Assembly: GCA_025999315.1 (NCBI GenBank)
Contig: BNXD01000003.1
Coordinates: forward strand, 1-54,594
Reading direction: 5' to 3'
From: Bacteroidia bacterium
GTDB taxonomy: Bacteria; Bacteroidota; Bacteroidia; Bacteroidales; Rikenellaceae
Length of the DNA stretch: 54,594 bases
The translations under genes were made by a program, and so were the position numbers. Shown in pieces: positions 8,704 to 19,323 of this stretch. How positions within the stretch are numbered: the first letter of the stretch is position 1; every line of letters begins with the position of its first letter. A model generated the notes under the pieces. It was not told the origin of the DNA. It saw only the letters and a list, made by a program, of their open reading frames with translations, and ran no database searches.

Positions 8704-8761
8704 GGTCAACGATTATCGACGCTAAGGGCGGTTGGCGCACCCCTGAGCAGCGTCATTTGTG

Positions 8762-9661
8762 TCATTCGATGCCGGGTTTGTTTTCCGGCTTGTGTTTCCA
8801 GCGTTTATGCGACCACATCCAATATTGTGGCTCGCGGCGGATCATCTGCTCGAGACGCTCCACATAACGCTGAGTGATCTGATAATCGCAGACCTCTTCG
8901 TCGCCGTCATAAAGCACCTCCATATGAGCTATATAATGTGCCCGCGAGACGCGCCGCAGGTCGACAAAGATCACCGGAAGATGAAATTTTCGCGCACTCT
9001 TCTCGATCCCCGAAAAAAACGCAGTTTTCTGATTCAGAAAGTCATACCAATGGTCTATTGCCGAGAATGGAGGCGTCTGATCCGATATGAGCCCCAACAC
9101 GAAGCCCCGTTCCGACTTCTGGTTGCGTATTATATAGCGCATCAGGTCGCTCATCGAGACAGGCAGCAGCCCGAAACGCGACCGCACCTTATTGTAATAG
9201 CGATCGAACACTGGCGAGTGAAGCGGCCGATAGACACCCACAACTTGCTTTGTAACAAGCATTTGAAAGGCGCAAAAATACTCCCACGAGCCATAATGGG
9301 CCAGAGCGGCGATCCAGTTGCGGTTGTTGATCGCCCTGTCGGTCTGCTCGACATTGTCGTACTCGATGCGTTGGCGGGCCCGGGCCCGGCTCATGCCCGA
9401 AAGCATGATCGTGTCGACCATAACCTCAGCCAGATGACGATAGAACTTGCGCTCGATCTGCTTGAGTTCCTCCGCGCTCTTCTCGGGGAAAGAATTTTTG
9501 AGGTTCTCGCGCACCACCTTCAGCCTGTAGCGAGCCACGGGGTAGAGCGTCAGAAAAACCATCTCTCTGAAAACAGAGTAGGCAAACCAGTCGGGCATCA
9601 AAGCCAACGCTCTGAAAAAGACGTATAAGCACCAAAATTGTATGTTCTGCAAAAACTTCAT
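8762..9661 (-). CDS. LpxL/HtrB-family lysophospholipid / lipid A acyltransferase
   Basis: A 299-residue LPLAT-superfamily acyltransferase. The catalytic HX4E motif is HYGSWE at 122-127. An N-terminal hydrophobic segment (about 8-40) anchors it to the inner membrane; a YRPL segment and a SDQTP motif in the middle are family hallmarks. The length is usual for LpxL. It transfers a secondary acyl chain to lipid A precursors, or acylates another lysolipid. The gene lies 10 bp after the inositol-phosphatase-family gene and about 58 bp before the GT2, in a minus-strand operon with an envelope theme. Confidence 0.9.
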   Translation of the reverse strand: MKFLQNIQFWCLYVFFRALALMPDWFAYSVFREMVFLTLYPVARYRLKVVRENLKNSFPEKSAEELKQIERKFYRHLAEVMVDTIMLSGMSRARARQRIEYDNVEQTDRAINNRNWIAALAHYGSWEYFCAFQMLVTKQVVGVYRPLHSPVFDRYYNKVRSRFGLLPVSMSDLMRYIIRNQKSERGFVLGLISDQTPPFSAIDHWYDFLNQKTAFFSGIEKSARKFHLPVIFVDLRRVSRAHYIAHMEVLYDGDEEVCDYQITQRYVERLEQMIRREPQYWMWSHKRWKHKPENKPGIE

Positions 9662-9671
9662 CCGCCGCCCG

Positions 9672-10451
9672 TCAAATGGTTTTCATAAATTCGTCGTAAA
9701 TATACGCATTTGTCGCCACAAAAGTGCCACCGAACACATAATCGTCGCCGCCGGCAAAGTCGCTCACCCGTGCACCGGCCCGAAGGGCGATCAACGCCCC
9801 GGCTGCCACGTCCCACGGAGCCAGGCCGCTCTGCACAAAGGCGTCGAAACGTCCGCAAGCCACGTAGACCGCATCCACCGCCGCCGATCCCATTCGTCGT
9901 ATGCCGTCGCTGTTGCGCTGATAATATGCAAGTTTGGTGAAATGTTCGCCGCCGGACTGCGACGCTGCGTAGGAGAACCCAACGGCGATCAGCGAATTTT
10001 CGACCTGCCGCACCTGCGACGCGCCGATCTTTCGACCGTTCAGGTAGGCGTCCGATCCCTTCCAGGCATAGAACAACTCCTTGAGAGTTACCTCATAAAC
10101 CACGCCGACAACCAGTTCTGCTCCCTGCGCCAGGGCGATGCTGACACTGTAGGGAGGGCAGCCGTGGATGAAGTTTGTCGTTCCGTCCAGCGGGTCGATG
10201 ATCCAGCGAAACTCCTCGCCGGCGGAGGTGGCGCTGCCCTCCTCGGTGATGAATCCCGCCCCGGGCAGCAACTCGCGCAACGCCGCAACTATCTGTTTCT
10301 CGGCCGTCTTGTCCACATACGAAACCAGATTGTGGCTTCCCTTCTGCTCGATGTCCTCGAGCGAAAAACTCTCTCTCTCGGTGGCGATATACTCGCCCGT
10401 GGCTCGGGCAATGCGGCAAACTTCTGTGCAAATTTTCTCAAAATCGATCAT
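9672..10451 (-). CDS. inositol monophosphatase family protein (SuhB/CysQ superfamily)
   Basis: 259 residues with all motifs of the Mg-dependent, Li-sensitive phosphatase family: metal ligands E70-E71 in ITEEG, the DPLDGT motif at 86-91 (D86 and D89 bind metal) and the C-terminal WDVAAG. It hydrolyses a sugar-phosphate or inositol-phosphate monoester; which one is not readable. The start ATG overlaps the stop of the DUF389 gene by 4 bp (ATGA), so the two are translationally coupled. Confidence 0.92.
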   Translation of the reverse strand: MIDFEKICTEVCRIARATGEYIATERESFSLEDIEQKGSHNLVSYVDKTAEKQIVAALRELLPGAGFITEEGSATSAGEEFRWIIDPLDGTTNFIHGCPPYSVSIALAQGAELVVGVVYEVTLKELFYAWKGSDAYLNGRKIGASQVRQVENSLIAVGFSYAASQSGGEHFTKLAYYQRNSDGIRRMGSAAVDAVYVACGRFDAFVQSGLAPWDVAAGALIALRAGARVSDFAGGDDYVFGGTFVATNAYIYDEFMKTI

Positions 10452-11845
10452 TCTACGTATATTTTTACATTTTTCTCCTTGGTTTTCAGTGTCAACCAGC
10501 GTGCGAGCTTTGCCCGGTCGATCTCCTTATGCTCATCGACGGGTCTGACCACACACACCAGCGTGGTGTCGGTGGCGTGGCGTCCCTCCACCGCAAAACC
10601 GATCTGCCTCGAGACAGCGATAGATTGCACATTGTCCACCACCACGCCCGCCTCCTCGACAAACGACCATGCCGAGAGGGTGTCTGGGGCAGTGACGGCC
10701 AACCGGCTCTCGAGCATGGCGATACGGTTGTTCTTCTCGCCAAGCAGGGCCGCATAATTGAGGTTCATGGTCGAAAGATCGATCCGGCCCTCGAGTGTTT
10801 CGTTCAACTGATTGACCACCAGCGATGTATTCTTGAGGCCATATTGCGGCAATCGCGCGGTAAGAGTCTCTATGACTTCTGTCGACAGGGCTTTTCCGGC
10901 CAGTGTTACCTCGATCTGCGACCGGCGTCCGTCGATGTGGAACGCCTTGGCGCTGTTCATCACGATCGTCCCGGCCGAAGCGTCAAAAACCTCATGCACA
11001 AAACGGTCGGCGTTGTTGTCAAACGTGGTGCGGCCGATGATCCGCAGGGCTATGATCACGCTGGGAACGATCGTCGCCACCACAATGAAAGCCATCGTAC
11101 GCCGCACTCGCTCCTGTCGCGCCTTGTCGAGGAAAACCTTCTTGTCGTAGTGCAGAAAAACGACCATCAGATAGGTGGCGAAAGCGATAAATATAGCGTT
11201 GATGACGAACATGTAACCCGCGCCGAGCACAAAGTGCCATCTGCCCGTGGCGATGCCGAAACCCGCCGTACACAGCGGCGGCAACAGAGTAGTGGCGATG
11301 GCGACACCGACGATGACCATCGACGCGCGGTCGCGTCGCGTCTGGGCCACAATGCCCGCCAGACCGCCGAAAAGGGCTATCAGAACGTCATAAGTCGTCG
11401 GTGCGGTGCGCGCCAGCAGTTCGCTCTGGACCACGCTGAGCGGCGAGATCATAAAGTAGAGCGTCGCGGCCGTGATGCTCACCAGCGTCATGAAGCCCAG
11501 GTTGCGAAGCGAACGTTTCAACAACCCAAAATCATTTATCCCCAGCGATATGCCGATGCCCATGATAGGCCCCATGAGCGGCGAAATGAGCATGGCGCCG
11601 ATGATGACCACCATCGAGTTGACATTGAGCCCTATCGAAGCGATCAACGTGGCGAAGATCAATATCCACAGGTTCGTGCCTCGAAACTCGACCCCTTTGG
11701 CTATGTTGTCGACCACCTCGGCCTGCGCGGCGCTGTCGCTGCTCAAATCGAAACGGTCGCGCAGAAAGGCGATCACACTACCCCAGCGGCTGTGGCGGGC
11801 CTGACCGCGTCCGGCAACCCCCGAAATCTCTGTTTCATTGCTCAT
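10448..11845 (-). CDS. DUF389 family integral membrane protein
   Basis: About 465 residues. After a short soluble N-terminus come about six hydrophobic helices with family motifs: GLNVNSMVVIIGAMLISPLM, then GISLG, a GGLAGIVA helix and ATTLLPPLC. A roughly 170-residue soluble C-terminal domain follows, presumably cytoplasmic or periplasmic. Function of DUF389 is unknown. The ATG at 11845 is preferred to the one at 11863 because it overlaps the rsmI stop by only 11 bp and gives MSNETE; the other start would overlap 29 bp. It sits between rsmI and the phosphatase gene in an overlapping operon. Confidence 0.88.
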   Translation of the reverse strand: MSNETEISGVAGRGQARHSRWGSVIAFLRDRFDLSSDSAAQAEVVDNIAKGVEFRGTNLWILIFATLIASIGLNVNSMVVIIGAMLISPLMGPIMGIGISLGINDFGLLKRSLRNLGFMTLVSITAATLYFMISPLSVVQSELLARTAPTTYDVLIALFGGLAGIVAQTRRDRASMVIVGVAIATTLLPPLCTAGFGIATGRWHFVLGAGYMFVINAIFIAFATYLMVVFLHYDKKVFLDKARQERVRRTMAFIVVATIVPSVIIALRIIGRTTFDNNADRFVHEVFDASAGTIVMNSAKAFHIDGRRSQIEVTLAGKALSTEVIETLTARLPQYGLKNTSLVVNQLNETLEGRIDLSTMNLNYAALLGEKNNRIAMLESRLAVTAPDTLSAWSFVEEAGVVVDNVQSIAVSRQIGFAVEGRHATDTTLVCVVRPVDEHKEIDRAKLARWLTLKTKEKNVKIYVE

Positions 11846-12533
11846 CACCCTCTTTTTTACCATGCACTGTTATGACGAACTCGCCCCGTGGTTCGTGCGA
11901 GGCGAAGTGAGCGAGGACCTCGGCGATGGGGCCGCGCACCGTCTGCTCGAACTTTTTGGTCAGCTCGCGCGACACCGACACCTCGCGCCGGGGGCCGAAC
12001 ACTTCGGCCATCTGTTCGAGGCACTTGACCACCCTGTAAGGCGATTCGTAGAAGATCATCGTGCGCTCTTCGTCGACCAGGGCCGCAAGACGCTTGGCGC
12101 GTCCTTTTTTTTGGGGCAGAAAACCCTCGAAACAGAACCTGTCGCAAGGGAAACCGCTCTGCAGCAAGGCCGGGATCAGGGCCACAGGCCCGGGCAGACA
12201 CTCCACCTCCACCCCTGCGGCGATGCACGCACGCACCAGCAGAAACCCCGGATCGGAGATGCCCGGAGTGCCCGCATCGCTCACCAGGCCGACCATCTCA
12301 CCGGCGGCCATGCGCGCTGCGAGACTCTCGACCGCGCTGTGTTCGTTATACTTGTGATGCGAGAGCAACTTCTTGTGGTCGAGCCCCAGATGCTTGAGCA
12401 GAAATGCGGTGGTGCGCGTATCCTCGGCCAGGATCAGGTCGGCCTCCGACAGCATCCTGACCGCCCTGAGCGTTATGTCCTCGAGGTTGCCGATCGGTGT
12501 CGGGATGATACAGAGCCTGCCCACGGTGCACAT
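11835..12533 (-). CDS. rsmI: 16S rRNA (cytidine(1402)-2'-O)-methyltransferase
   Basis: 232 residues, SAM-dependent tetrapyrrole-methylase fold enzyme that 2'-O-methylates C1402 in the 16S P site. Motifs: PTPIGNLEDIT near the N-terminus, AEDTR near residue 38, SDAGTPGISDPG near residue 85 and LPGP near 115. Length is slightly short of the E. coli enzyme, as usual in Bacteroidota. The ATG at 12533 shares a base with the TGA of the preceding gene (TGATG); an in-frame GTG one codon earlier is possible. Translational coupling to both neighbours is suggested by overlaps on each side. Confidence 0.95.
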   Translation of the reverse strand: MCTVGRLCIIPTPIGNLEDITLRAVRMLSEADLILAEDTRTTAFLLKHLGLDHKKLLSHHKYNEHSAVESLAARMAAGEMVGLVSDAGTPGISDPGFLLVRACIAAGVEVECLPGPVALIPALLQSGFPCDRFCFEGFLPQKKGRAKRLAALVDEERTMIFYESPYRVVKCLEQMAEVFGPRREVSVSRELTKKFEQTVRGPIAEVLAHFASHEPRGEFVITVHGKKEGDEQ

Positions 12534-13729
12534 CACTTGAGCTTGCGCATCAGCAGCTCCATCAGCAGTTTAGCCCCCTGGCTGGCGGGATCCCACTGAT
12601 AGACCGTATCGATATGTATCAGCGCATCATCCAGATTGTCAAACTCTTCGAGCAGGTCGATCGCCTCGTCATACTGCGTCTGGTCGCCACCGAACAGATC
12701 GCGCACGATCAGAAAACGATCGTTCACCCCGATCACCTCGCGCAGCGAGACGCCATAGCTCGCAATATCCTCTACTTTTGTATGTTGCACCACATCGAGC
12801 GTATCGGCCACCGTAGGGGCGCCCACGCCTATCACATCGCCCACAGCCTTTGGCATCCCTTCGCCGTAGAGCGAGAAGATCACATGGTTATCGTCCGAGC
12901 GGCGCCGGTCCTCGATCATCCCGTCGCCGAACAGGCTCGGCGCGGAATCGTGGTGAGATTCACCCTGCATCGAGGCCTCGTCCGACAAAGCGACATCGTC
13001 CTGATACCGTGGCTCTTCATCGGGCTCTTCATCGGGTTCTTCGGAAGAGGCAAGCTGAGACTGTGGCTCTTCGTCGGGCTCTTCACCGGGCTCTTCGGGA
13101 GAGGCAAGCTGAGACCGTGGCTCTTCATCGGGTTCTTCGGGAGAGGCCAGCTGAGGCTCCGGTTGTCCCGAGACCTCGAGGGTCTCGGACGGCTCTAAAA
13201 CAGCATCCTGCGCTGCAGTGGGAGCGGGAGCAACATGGTCCGCAGCAGGTGCGGCATGGTCTGCGGACAATTCTCGAGTGATGTCGGCAGAAGCCTTAAC
13301 CTCAGTCTGTTCGATAGTGATCTTTTCCGGGATTTCCTGCTTTTGTGCCTCCGTATGTGCAATCTCGACTTCGTCCTCCGCCGGAGCTGCCTCATGTTCT
13401 TTCTCTTCGCAACCGCAACCGGCAACATCCTCCGAGTCAGCCTCTACAAACAATTCTACGACAGCCTCGGCCTCTTCTTGCAAGGTCTGCTGTTGTTGCG
13501 AAACCTCCTCCGCAGCAGCGGCAACATCCACTGTCGGAGGCGCACAGGTCGCCGCCACAACCTCTCCGGCAGCAACCTCCGCCATCGACGCCCCGTCGCC
13601 GAAACGAATCTCACGATACAGCTCGCGCAACAACTCCAAGGCCACATCCCTGTCCAACTCTGCCAGATGCCCGGTCTGCAACATCTCCTCCAAGTGTCCG
13701 AGAGCGCTTTCTATCTTGTTTTTATCCAT
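12533..13729 (-). CDS. acidic repeat-containing Bacteroidota protein of unknown function
   Basis: 398 residues, no signal peptide, no recognised catalytic motif. Three parts: an N-terminal helical region (1-50) with alternating Leu/Glu; a long disordered, very acidic Glu/Pro/Ala-rich middle (about 55-260) with 18-residue repeats of the type QLASxEEPDEEP; and a conserved-looking C-terminal domain (about 270-398) containing SLREVIGVNDRFLIVRDLF and the closing LLMELLMRKLK. It resembles conserved hypothetical proteins of this phylum in which only the ends are constrained. First gene of a six-gene minus-strand run with a complete promoter upstream; a scaffold or envelope-linked role would be guesswork. 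Confidence 0.8.
   Translation of the reverse strand: MDKNKIESALGHLEEMLQTGHLAELDRDVALELLRELYREIRFGDGASMAEVAAGEVVAATCAPPTVDVAAAAEEVSQQQQTLQEEAEAVVELFVEADSEDVAGCGCEEKEHEAAPAEDEVEIAHTEAQKQEIPEKITIEQTEVKASADITRELSADHAAPAADHVAPAPTAAQDAVLEPSETLEVSGQPEPQLASPEEPDEEPRSQLASPEEPGEEPDEEPQSQLASSEEPDEEPDEEPRYQDDVALSDEASMQGESHHDSAPSLFGDGMIEDRRRSDDNHVIFSLYGEGMPKAVGDVIGVGAPTVADTLDVVQHTKVEDIASYGVSLREVIGVNDRFLIVRDLFGGDQTQYDEAIDLLEEFDNLDDALIHIDTVYQWDPASQGAKLLMELLMRKLK
13009..13158. repeat. 54-bp in-frame tandem repeat inside the acidic protein gene
   Basis: Units start at 13009, 13063 and 13117 (period 54 bp = 18 codons); the third unit lacks an internal 12-bp piece. All units begin with GTGGCTCTTC on the plus strand. 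Copies are near identical, so the number is expected to vary between strains without frameshift. Confidence 0.85.
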
Positions 13730-13755
13730 AATCCGGCAATTAATCTAAATTTCCT

Positions 13756-13787
13756 CAAAATTAGGATTTATCCCCCGACTTTACAAA
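13756..13787 (-). promoter_or_regulatory. promoter of the rsmI operon
   Basis: On the minus strand TTTG (13787-13784), 20 bp, then TAATTTTG (13763-13756): the same geometry as the tRNA-Lys promoter. It would start the transcript of the acidic protein gene, rsmI, DUF389 and following genes. Confidence 0.65.
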
Positions 13788-13795
13788 TTTCTTGG

Positions 13796-13803
13796 TATCT
13801 TTG
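13796..13803 (+). promoter_or_regulatory. -7 box of ychF
   Basis: TATCTTTG at 13796-13803 matches the -7 consensus and lies 19 bp before the ychF ATG. No good TTTG is found at the expected -33 distance, so only half the promoter is supported. Confidence 0.5.
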
Positions 13804-13822
13804 TGCTCCTAAATTATCACCG

Positions 13823-14926
13823 ATGAGTTTACAATGCGGCATAGTGGGGCTTCCCAATGTGGGTAAATCGACCCTGTTCAACTGTCTTTCGAGCGCCAGG
13901 GCCCAGGCGGCCAACTTTCCCTTCTGCACCATCGAGCCCAACGTGGGCGTGATCACCGTCCCCGACGGGCGGCTGGCCGAGCTGGCGCGCATCGACAATC
14001 CCAAACGTGTGATACCCACCACCATCGAGATCGTCGACATAGCCGGACTGGTCAAGGGAGCCTCGCGCGGCGAGGGATTGGGCAACAAGTTCCTGGCCAA
14101 CATCCGCGACACTGACGCCATCATCCACGTGCTGCGTTGCTTTGACAATGACAACGTTACACATGTCGACGGCTCGGTCGATCCGGTGCGCGACAAGGAG
14201 ATCATCGACGCCGAGCTGCAGCTCAAGGACCTCGAAACCATCGAAAACCGCATCGGCAAGGTGCAAAAACAGGCCCAGACCGGCGGCGACAAGACTGCCA
14301 AACGTCTGTATGACATACTGGTGCAATATCAAACCGCCCTTCGCGAAGGCCGTTCGGCGCGCACCGTCGCCCTCGACAACCGCGAGGACCGCAAACTGGT
14401 GCGCGAGCTCTGCCTGCTGACCGACAAGCCTGTCCTGTACGTCTGCAACGTCGACGAAGCGAGCGCCGTCAAGGGCAACCTCTACGTAGAGGCGGTGCGC
14501 GAGGCTATCAAAAACGAAAATGCAGGCCTGCTGGTGGTTGCAGCCTCGGCCGAGGCCGACATCGCCGAGCTGGACGATCCCGAGGAGAGGCAGCTGTTCC
14601 TCAGCGAGATAGGTCTGAGCGAAAGTGGCGTCAGCAGTCTGATCAAAGCGGCCTACCGGTTGCTCGACCTGCAGACCTACTTCACCACCGGCCCCGATGA
14701 GAGCCGGGCGTGGACATTCACCCGCGGCATCAGGGCTCCGCAGGCTGCCGGCATCATACACAGCGACTTCGAGCGGGGATTCATTCGCGCCGAGGTGATC
14801 AAGTATGACGATTACGTGGCCCTTGGCTCCGAAAAGGCGTGCCGCGAGGCGGGTCGCATAGCCATCGAAGGCAAGGATTATGTGGTGCAGGACGGCGACA
14901 TCATGCACTTCCTGTTCAATGTCTGA
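13823..14926 (+). CDS. ychF: redox-regulated ribosome-binding ATPase YchF (Obg-related)
   Basis: 367 residues, matching the family length of about 363. G1 motif GLPNVGKS at 8-15, FCTIEPNVG switch region, DIAGLVKGAS (G3) near residue 72, and NVDE in place of the G4 NKxD, the known signature of YchF's ATP preference. The C-terminal TGS-like domain contains YFTTGPDESRAWT and closes with GDIMHFLFNV. It binds ribosomes and ATP and influences stress responses. The ATG at 13823 aligns with MSLQCGIVGLPN; longer upstream frames run through the promoter. It overlaps birA by 8 bp. Confidence 0.97.
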   Translation: MSLQCGIVGLPNVGKSTLFNCLSSARAQAANFPFCTIEPNVGVITVPDGRLAELARIDNPKRVIPTTIEIVDIAGLVKGASRGEGLGNKFLANIRDTDAIIHVLRCFDNDNVTHVDGSVDPVRDKEIIDAELQLKDLETIENRIGKVQKQAQTGGDKTAKRLYDILVQYQTALREGRSARTVALDNREDRKLVRELCLLTDKPVLYVCNVDEASAVKGNLYVEAVREAIKNENAGLLVVAASAEADIAELDDPEERQLFLSEIGLSESGVSSLIKAAYRLLDLQTYFTTGPDESRAWTFTRGIRAPQAAGIIHSDFERGFIRAEVIKYDDYVALGSEKACREAGRIAIEGKDYVVQDGDIMHFLFNV

Positions 14927-15683
14927 CCGGCAAAACGATACGCTTGAGAGGCTGGCCGAGGAGTTCGGCGTCGAGATACGCCTGCTGGAGGAGACCGCCT
15001 CGACCAACGACCTGGCCGCCGACCCCGAGCTGCATGAGGGCGACGTGGTCATGGCCCTGCATCAGAGCGAGGGCCGTGGACAGCGGGGCAACGTCTGGAG
15101 CGCGGAACGGGGCGCCAACCTGACCTTTTCGATGGTGCTGGAGCCCGAATTTCTGCCCGCCGAGCGGCAATTCCTGCTCTCGCAGGCGGTGTCGCTGGCC
15201 ATCGTCGACTGGCTCGGCCGCCGCGGCGTCGACGCCCGCATCAAGTGGCCCAACGACATCTACGTCAAAGATCGCAAAATCGCCGGCATACTGATCGAAC
15301 ACACCCTCTCGGGCGCCGAGCTGCAGCGTTCGGTGGTCGGCATCGGGCTGAATATCAATCAGGTGGAGTTCGACCCGCAACTGCCCAACCCCATCTCGCT
15401 GGCCATGATCACGGGCAGCAAGAGCGACATTTTCGAGGCGCTGGGCGAGCTGTATCGTTGCCTGCTGGTGCGCTACTCGTTTCTGGTCGAGCGCGACTGG
15501 GAGCGCATCGAGAGCGACTGCCTCGCCGCGCTCTACCTGCTCGACGAACCTCACACTTTCAGCCTCGACGGGCAGCCTGTCGAGGGAACGATCCGTGGCA
15601 TTGGCCCTCACGGCGAGCTGGAGGTCGAACACCCCGCTCCCCTGGGGCGGCGAAGCTACCTGTTCAAGGAGATAGTTTTTTGA
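14919..15683 (+). CDS. birA: biotin--[acetyl-CoA-carboxylase] ligase
   Basis: 254 residues, the monofunctional BirA form without an N-terminal DNA-binding domain. The catalytic biotinyl-adenylate loop is present as GRGQRGNVW, followed by KWPNDIYV (with the catalytic lysine), KIAGILIE and the glycine-rich VVGIGLNIN; a small C-terminal SH3-like domain ends the protein. It attaches biotin to carboxylase carrier proteins. The start ATG lies inside the last codons of ychF (8-bp overlap), so it is coupled to ychF; gltX follows 17 bp downstream. Confidence 0.95.
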   Translation: MSDRQNDTLERLAEEFGVEIRLLEETASTNDLAADPELHEGDVVMALHQSEGRGQRGNVWSAERGANLTFSMVLEPEFLPAERQFLLSQAVSLAIVDWLGRRGVDARIKWPNDIYVKDRKIAGILIEHTLSGAELQRSVVGIGLNINQVEFDPQLPNPISLAMITGSKSDIFEALGELYRCLLVRYSFLVERDWERIESDCLAALYLLDEPHTFSLDGQPVEGTIRGIGPHGELEVEHPAPLGRRSYLFKEIVF

Positions 15684-15700
15684 GTTATGAGTTATAAATT

Positions 15701-17233
15701 ATGAAAAAAACAGTTCGCGTTCGTTTTGCGCCGAGCCCCACCGGGCCGCTCCACATAGGAGGCGTCCGCACCGCCCTCTACAACTATCTCTTCGCCCGGC
15801 GCCATGGCGGGACGATGATCCTGCGCATCGAGGACACCGACTCGACGCGCTATGTGCCCGGAGCCGAGGAGTATATATTCGAGGCTCTGCGCTGGAGCGG
15901 CATCCTGATCGACGAAGGGGTCGAGCAGGGTGGCCCGCACGCCCCCTACCGCCAGAGCCAGCGGAGGGAGATATACCTGCGCTATGCCAAGCAGCTGGTG
16001 GCGAGCAACAACGCCTACTACGCCTTCGACACCCCACAGCAGCTCGAGACCTTGCGCAAAGAGTGCGAGGCGCGCGGCGAAAGCTTCGCCTACAACCACG
16101 CCGTGCGCGAGAAGATGGACAATTCGCTAAGTCTCAGCCCCGAGCAGGTGAGCGAGCGCATCGAGCGCGGCGATGGGTGGGTCATACGCTTTCGGATGCC
16201 CGCCGCCGAACAGATATGCATGCACGATCTGATCCGCGGCGAGGTAACGGTCGACAGCGCGACTCTCGACGACAAGGTACTCTACAAATCGGCCGACAAT
16301 CTGCCCACCTATCACCTGGCCAACATCGTCGACGATCATCTGATGGAGATTTCGCACGTGATCCGCGGCGAAGAGTGGCTCCCCTCACTGCCGTTGCACT
16401 ACATGCTCTACAAAGCTCTCGGGTGGAGCGATACCCAGCCCGAATTTGCCCATTTGCCGCTCATTCTCAAACCCGCGGGTCAGGGCAAGCTGAGCAAGCG
16501 CGACGGCGACAAGATGGGTTTTCCGGTCTTTCCGCTGCTGTGGCAATCTCCCGAGGGTGAGGTGGCCCGGGGCTATCGCGAGGATGGTTACCTGCCCGCC
16601 GCCTTTGTCAACATGCTCGCCCTGCTGGGATGGAATCCGGGCACCGAGCAGGAACTCTTCTCGATGGAGGAGCTCATCGAGGCCTTTTCGCTCGAGCGGG
16701 TGGGCAAGAACGGCGCGCGCTTCTCGCCCGACAAGGCGCGATGGTTCAATGCCCAATATATTCACCACATGGACGATACGGCGTTGGGCGAGCTGCTTGT
16801 GCCGATAGTGCGCGAGCACGGATTTCAGGTCGACATCGCGCTGGCCTCGCGCATCGCCGCCCTGATCAAGGAGCGCGCCACGCTGCTGGGCGATCTGTGG
16901 GAGTTGTGCCGTTATCTGTTCGTCGCCCCCGAGGAGTACGACCGGGCGACAAGAGAAAAATACTGGAAGGGCGACAATCCGGCCCTGATCGCCGATCTGA
17001 CGGTCAACGTATTGGAGCGGCTCGAGAGCTTCTCCACCCCGCAGATCGAAGATGCGATACACCATTGGCTCGAGGAGGGAGGCCACAACATGGGCCAGGT
17101 GATGAACACGCTGCGACTGACCATCACAGGCGCCAACCGCAGCCCGAGCCTCTACGACATCTGCGACATCCTCGGCCGCGACGAAACCCTCGCGCGCATC
17201 CGCCGCGCCCTGGCGACGCTGGGCGAGGGGTGA
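15701..17233 (+). CDS. gltX: glutamate--tRNA ligase
   Basis: 510 residues, class Ib aminoacyl-tRNA synthetase. HIGH-type motif HIGG at 18-21 within FAPSPTGPLHIGG; KMSKS-type motif KLSKR at 263-267; the anticodon-binding helical C-terminal domain ends near LARIRRALATLGEG. It charges tRNA-Glu. The ATG follows the birA stop by 17 bp; the three genes ychF-birA-gltX form a housekeeping operon. Confidence 0.97.
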   Translation: MKKTVRVRFAPSPTGPLHIGGVRTALYNYLFARRHGGTMILRIEDTDSTRYVPGAEEYIFEALRWSGILIDEGVEQGGPHAPYRQSQRREIYLRYAKQLVASNNAYYAFDTPQQLETLRKECEARGESFAYNHAVREKMDNSLSLSPEQVSERIERGDGWVIRFRMPAAEQICMHDLIRGEVTVDSATLDDKVLYKSADNLPTYHLANIVDDHLMEISHVIRGEEWLPSLPLHYMLYKALGWSDTQPEFAHLPLILKPAGQGKLSKRDGDKMGFPVFPLLWQSPEGEVARGYREDGYLPAAFVNMLALLGWNPGTEQELFSMEELIEAFSLERVGKNGARFSPDKARWFNAQYIHHMDDTALGELLVPIVREHGFQVDIALASRIAALIKERATLLGDLWELCRYLFVAPEEYDRATREKYWKGDNPALIADLTVNVLERLESFSTPQIEDAIHHWLEEGGHNMGQVMNTLRLTITGANRSPSLYDICDILGRDETLARIRRALATLGEG

Positions 17234-17560
17234 AAACGAGACTGCCCGCAACTTCACTCCCTGTACCTTACGTCTGCGGTCCGCAGACGGTGAAGTGTGC
17301 CGCATCAGGCGAAGTGTGCCGCATTGAACGCCAAATCTCCGGGCTGTGCAGGCCCCTGAATTTGCATCCTCGCAGGGCAGCCCTTAGGCTGACTCCAAGC
17401 TGGCTCCGGCCCGCTTTCGGTGTGCAAAAGTTTCTGCTCCACCACAAGATCGTCCGGGTGAAAATCATAACTGCGGCAGCCGGATCGAAACTTCGATCCG
17501 GCTGCCGCAGTTGCAAAACCCGTTCCGACAGGCGGCCTCCCTTAAGAGGGCATGCCAACC
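17234..17560. other. convergent intergenic region with short repeats
   Basis: No gene seen in 327 bp between gltX and ettA. It holds a near-palindrome around the doublet CGTCTGCGG-T-CCGCAGACG (17272-17290), a direct repeat of GAAGTGTGCCGCAT at 17292-17305 and 17311-17324 (period 19), and the large hairpin listed separately. The rest shows nothing I recognise. Confidence 0.6.
17469..17512. terminator. bidirectional hairpin between gltX and ettA
   Basis: Perfect 21-bp arms (17469-17489 and 17492-17512) with a 2-nt centre. On the minus strand it is followed by a moderately T-rich stretch. It lies 49 bp beyond the ettA stop and is placed to end both converging transcripts. Confidence 0.7.
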
Positions 17561-19240
<1,680 letters not shown>

Positions 19241-19287
19241 TGTTATTATGGTTTTTTAAGGTGCGCAAATTTACCATAATTTTTGCG

Positions 19288-19295
19288 TATATTTG
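19288..19295 (+). promoter_or_regulatory. -7 box of rubrerythrin
   Basis: TATATTTG matches the -7 consensus, 28 bp before the rubrerythrin ATG. No clear TTTG at the expected -33 distance. A minus-strand -7-like TAAATTTG (19273-19266) could serve ettA. Confidence 0.5.
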
Positions 19296-19323
19296 TATCA
19301 AACATCAAAAAACGACTACTACA

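Noticed and set aside
13235..13822. N-terminal extension of YchF
   Set aside because: Runs antisense through the acidic repeat protein gene and across the promoter; YchF family length fits the ATG at 13823.
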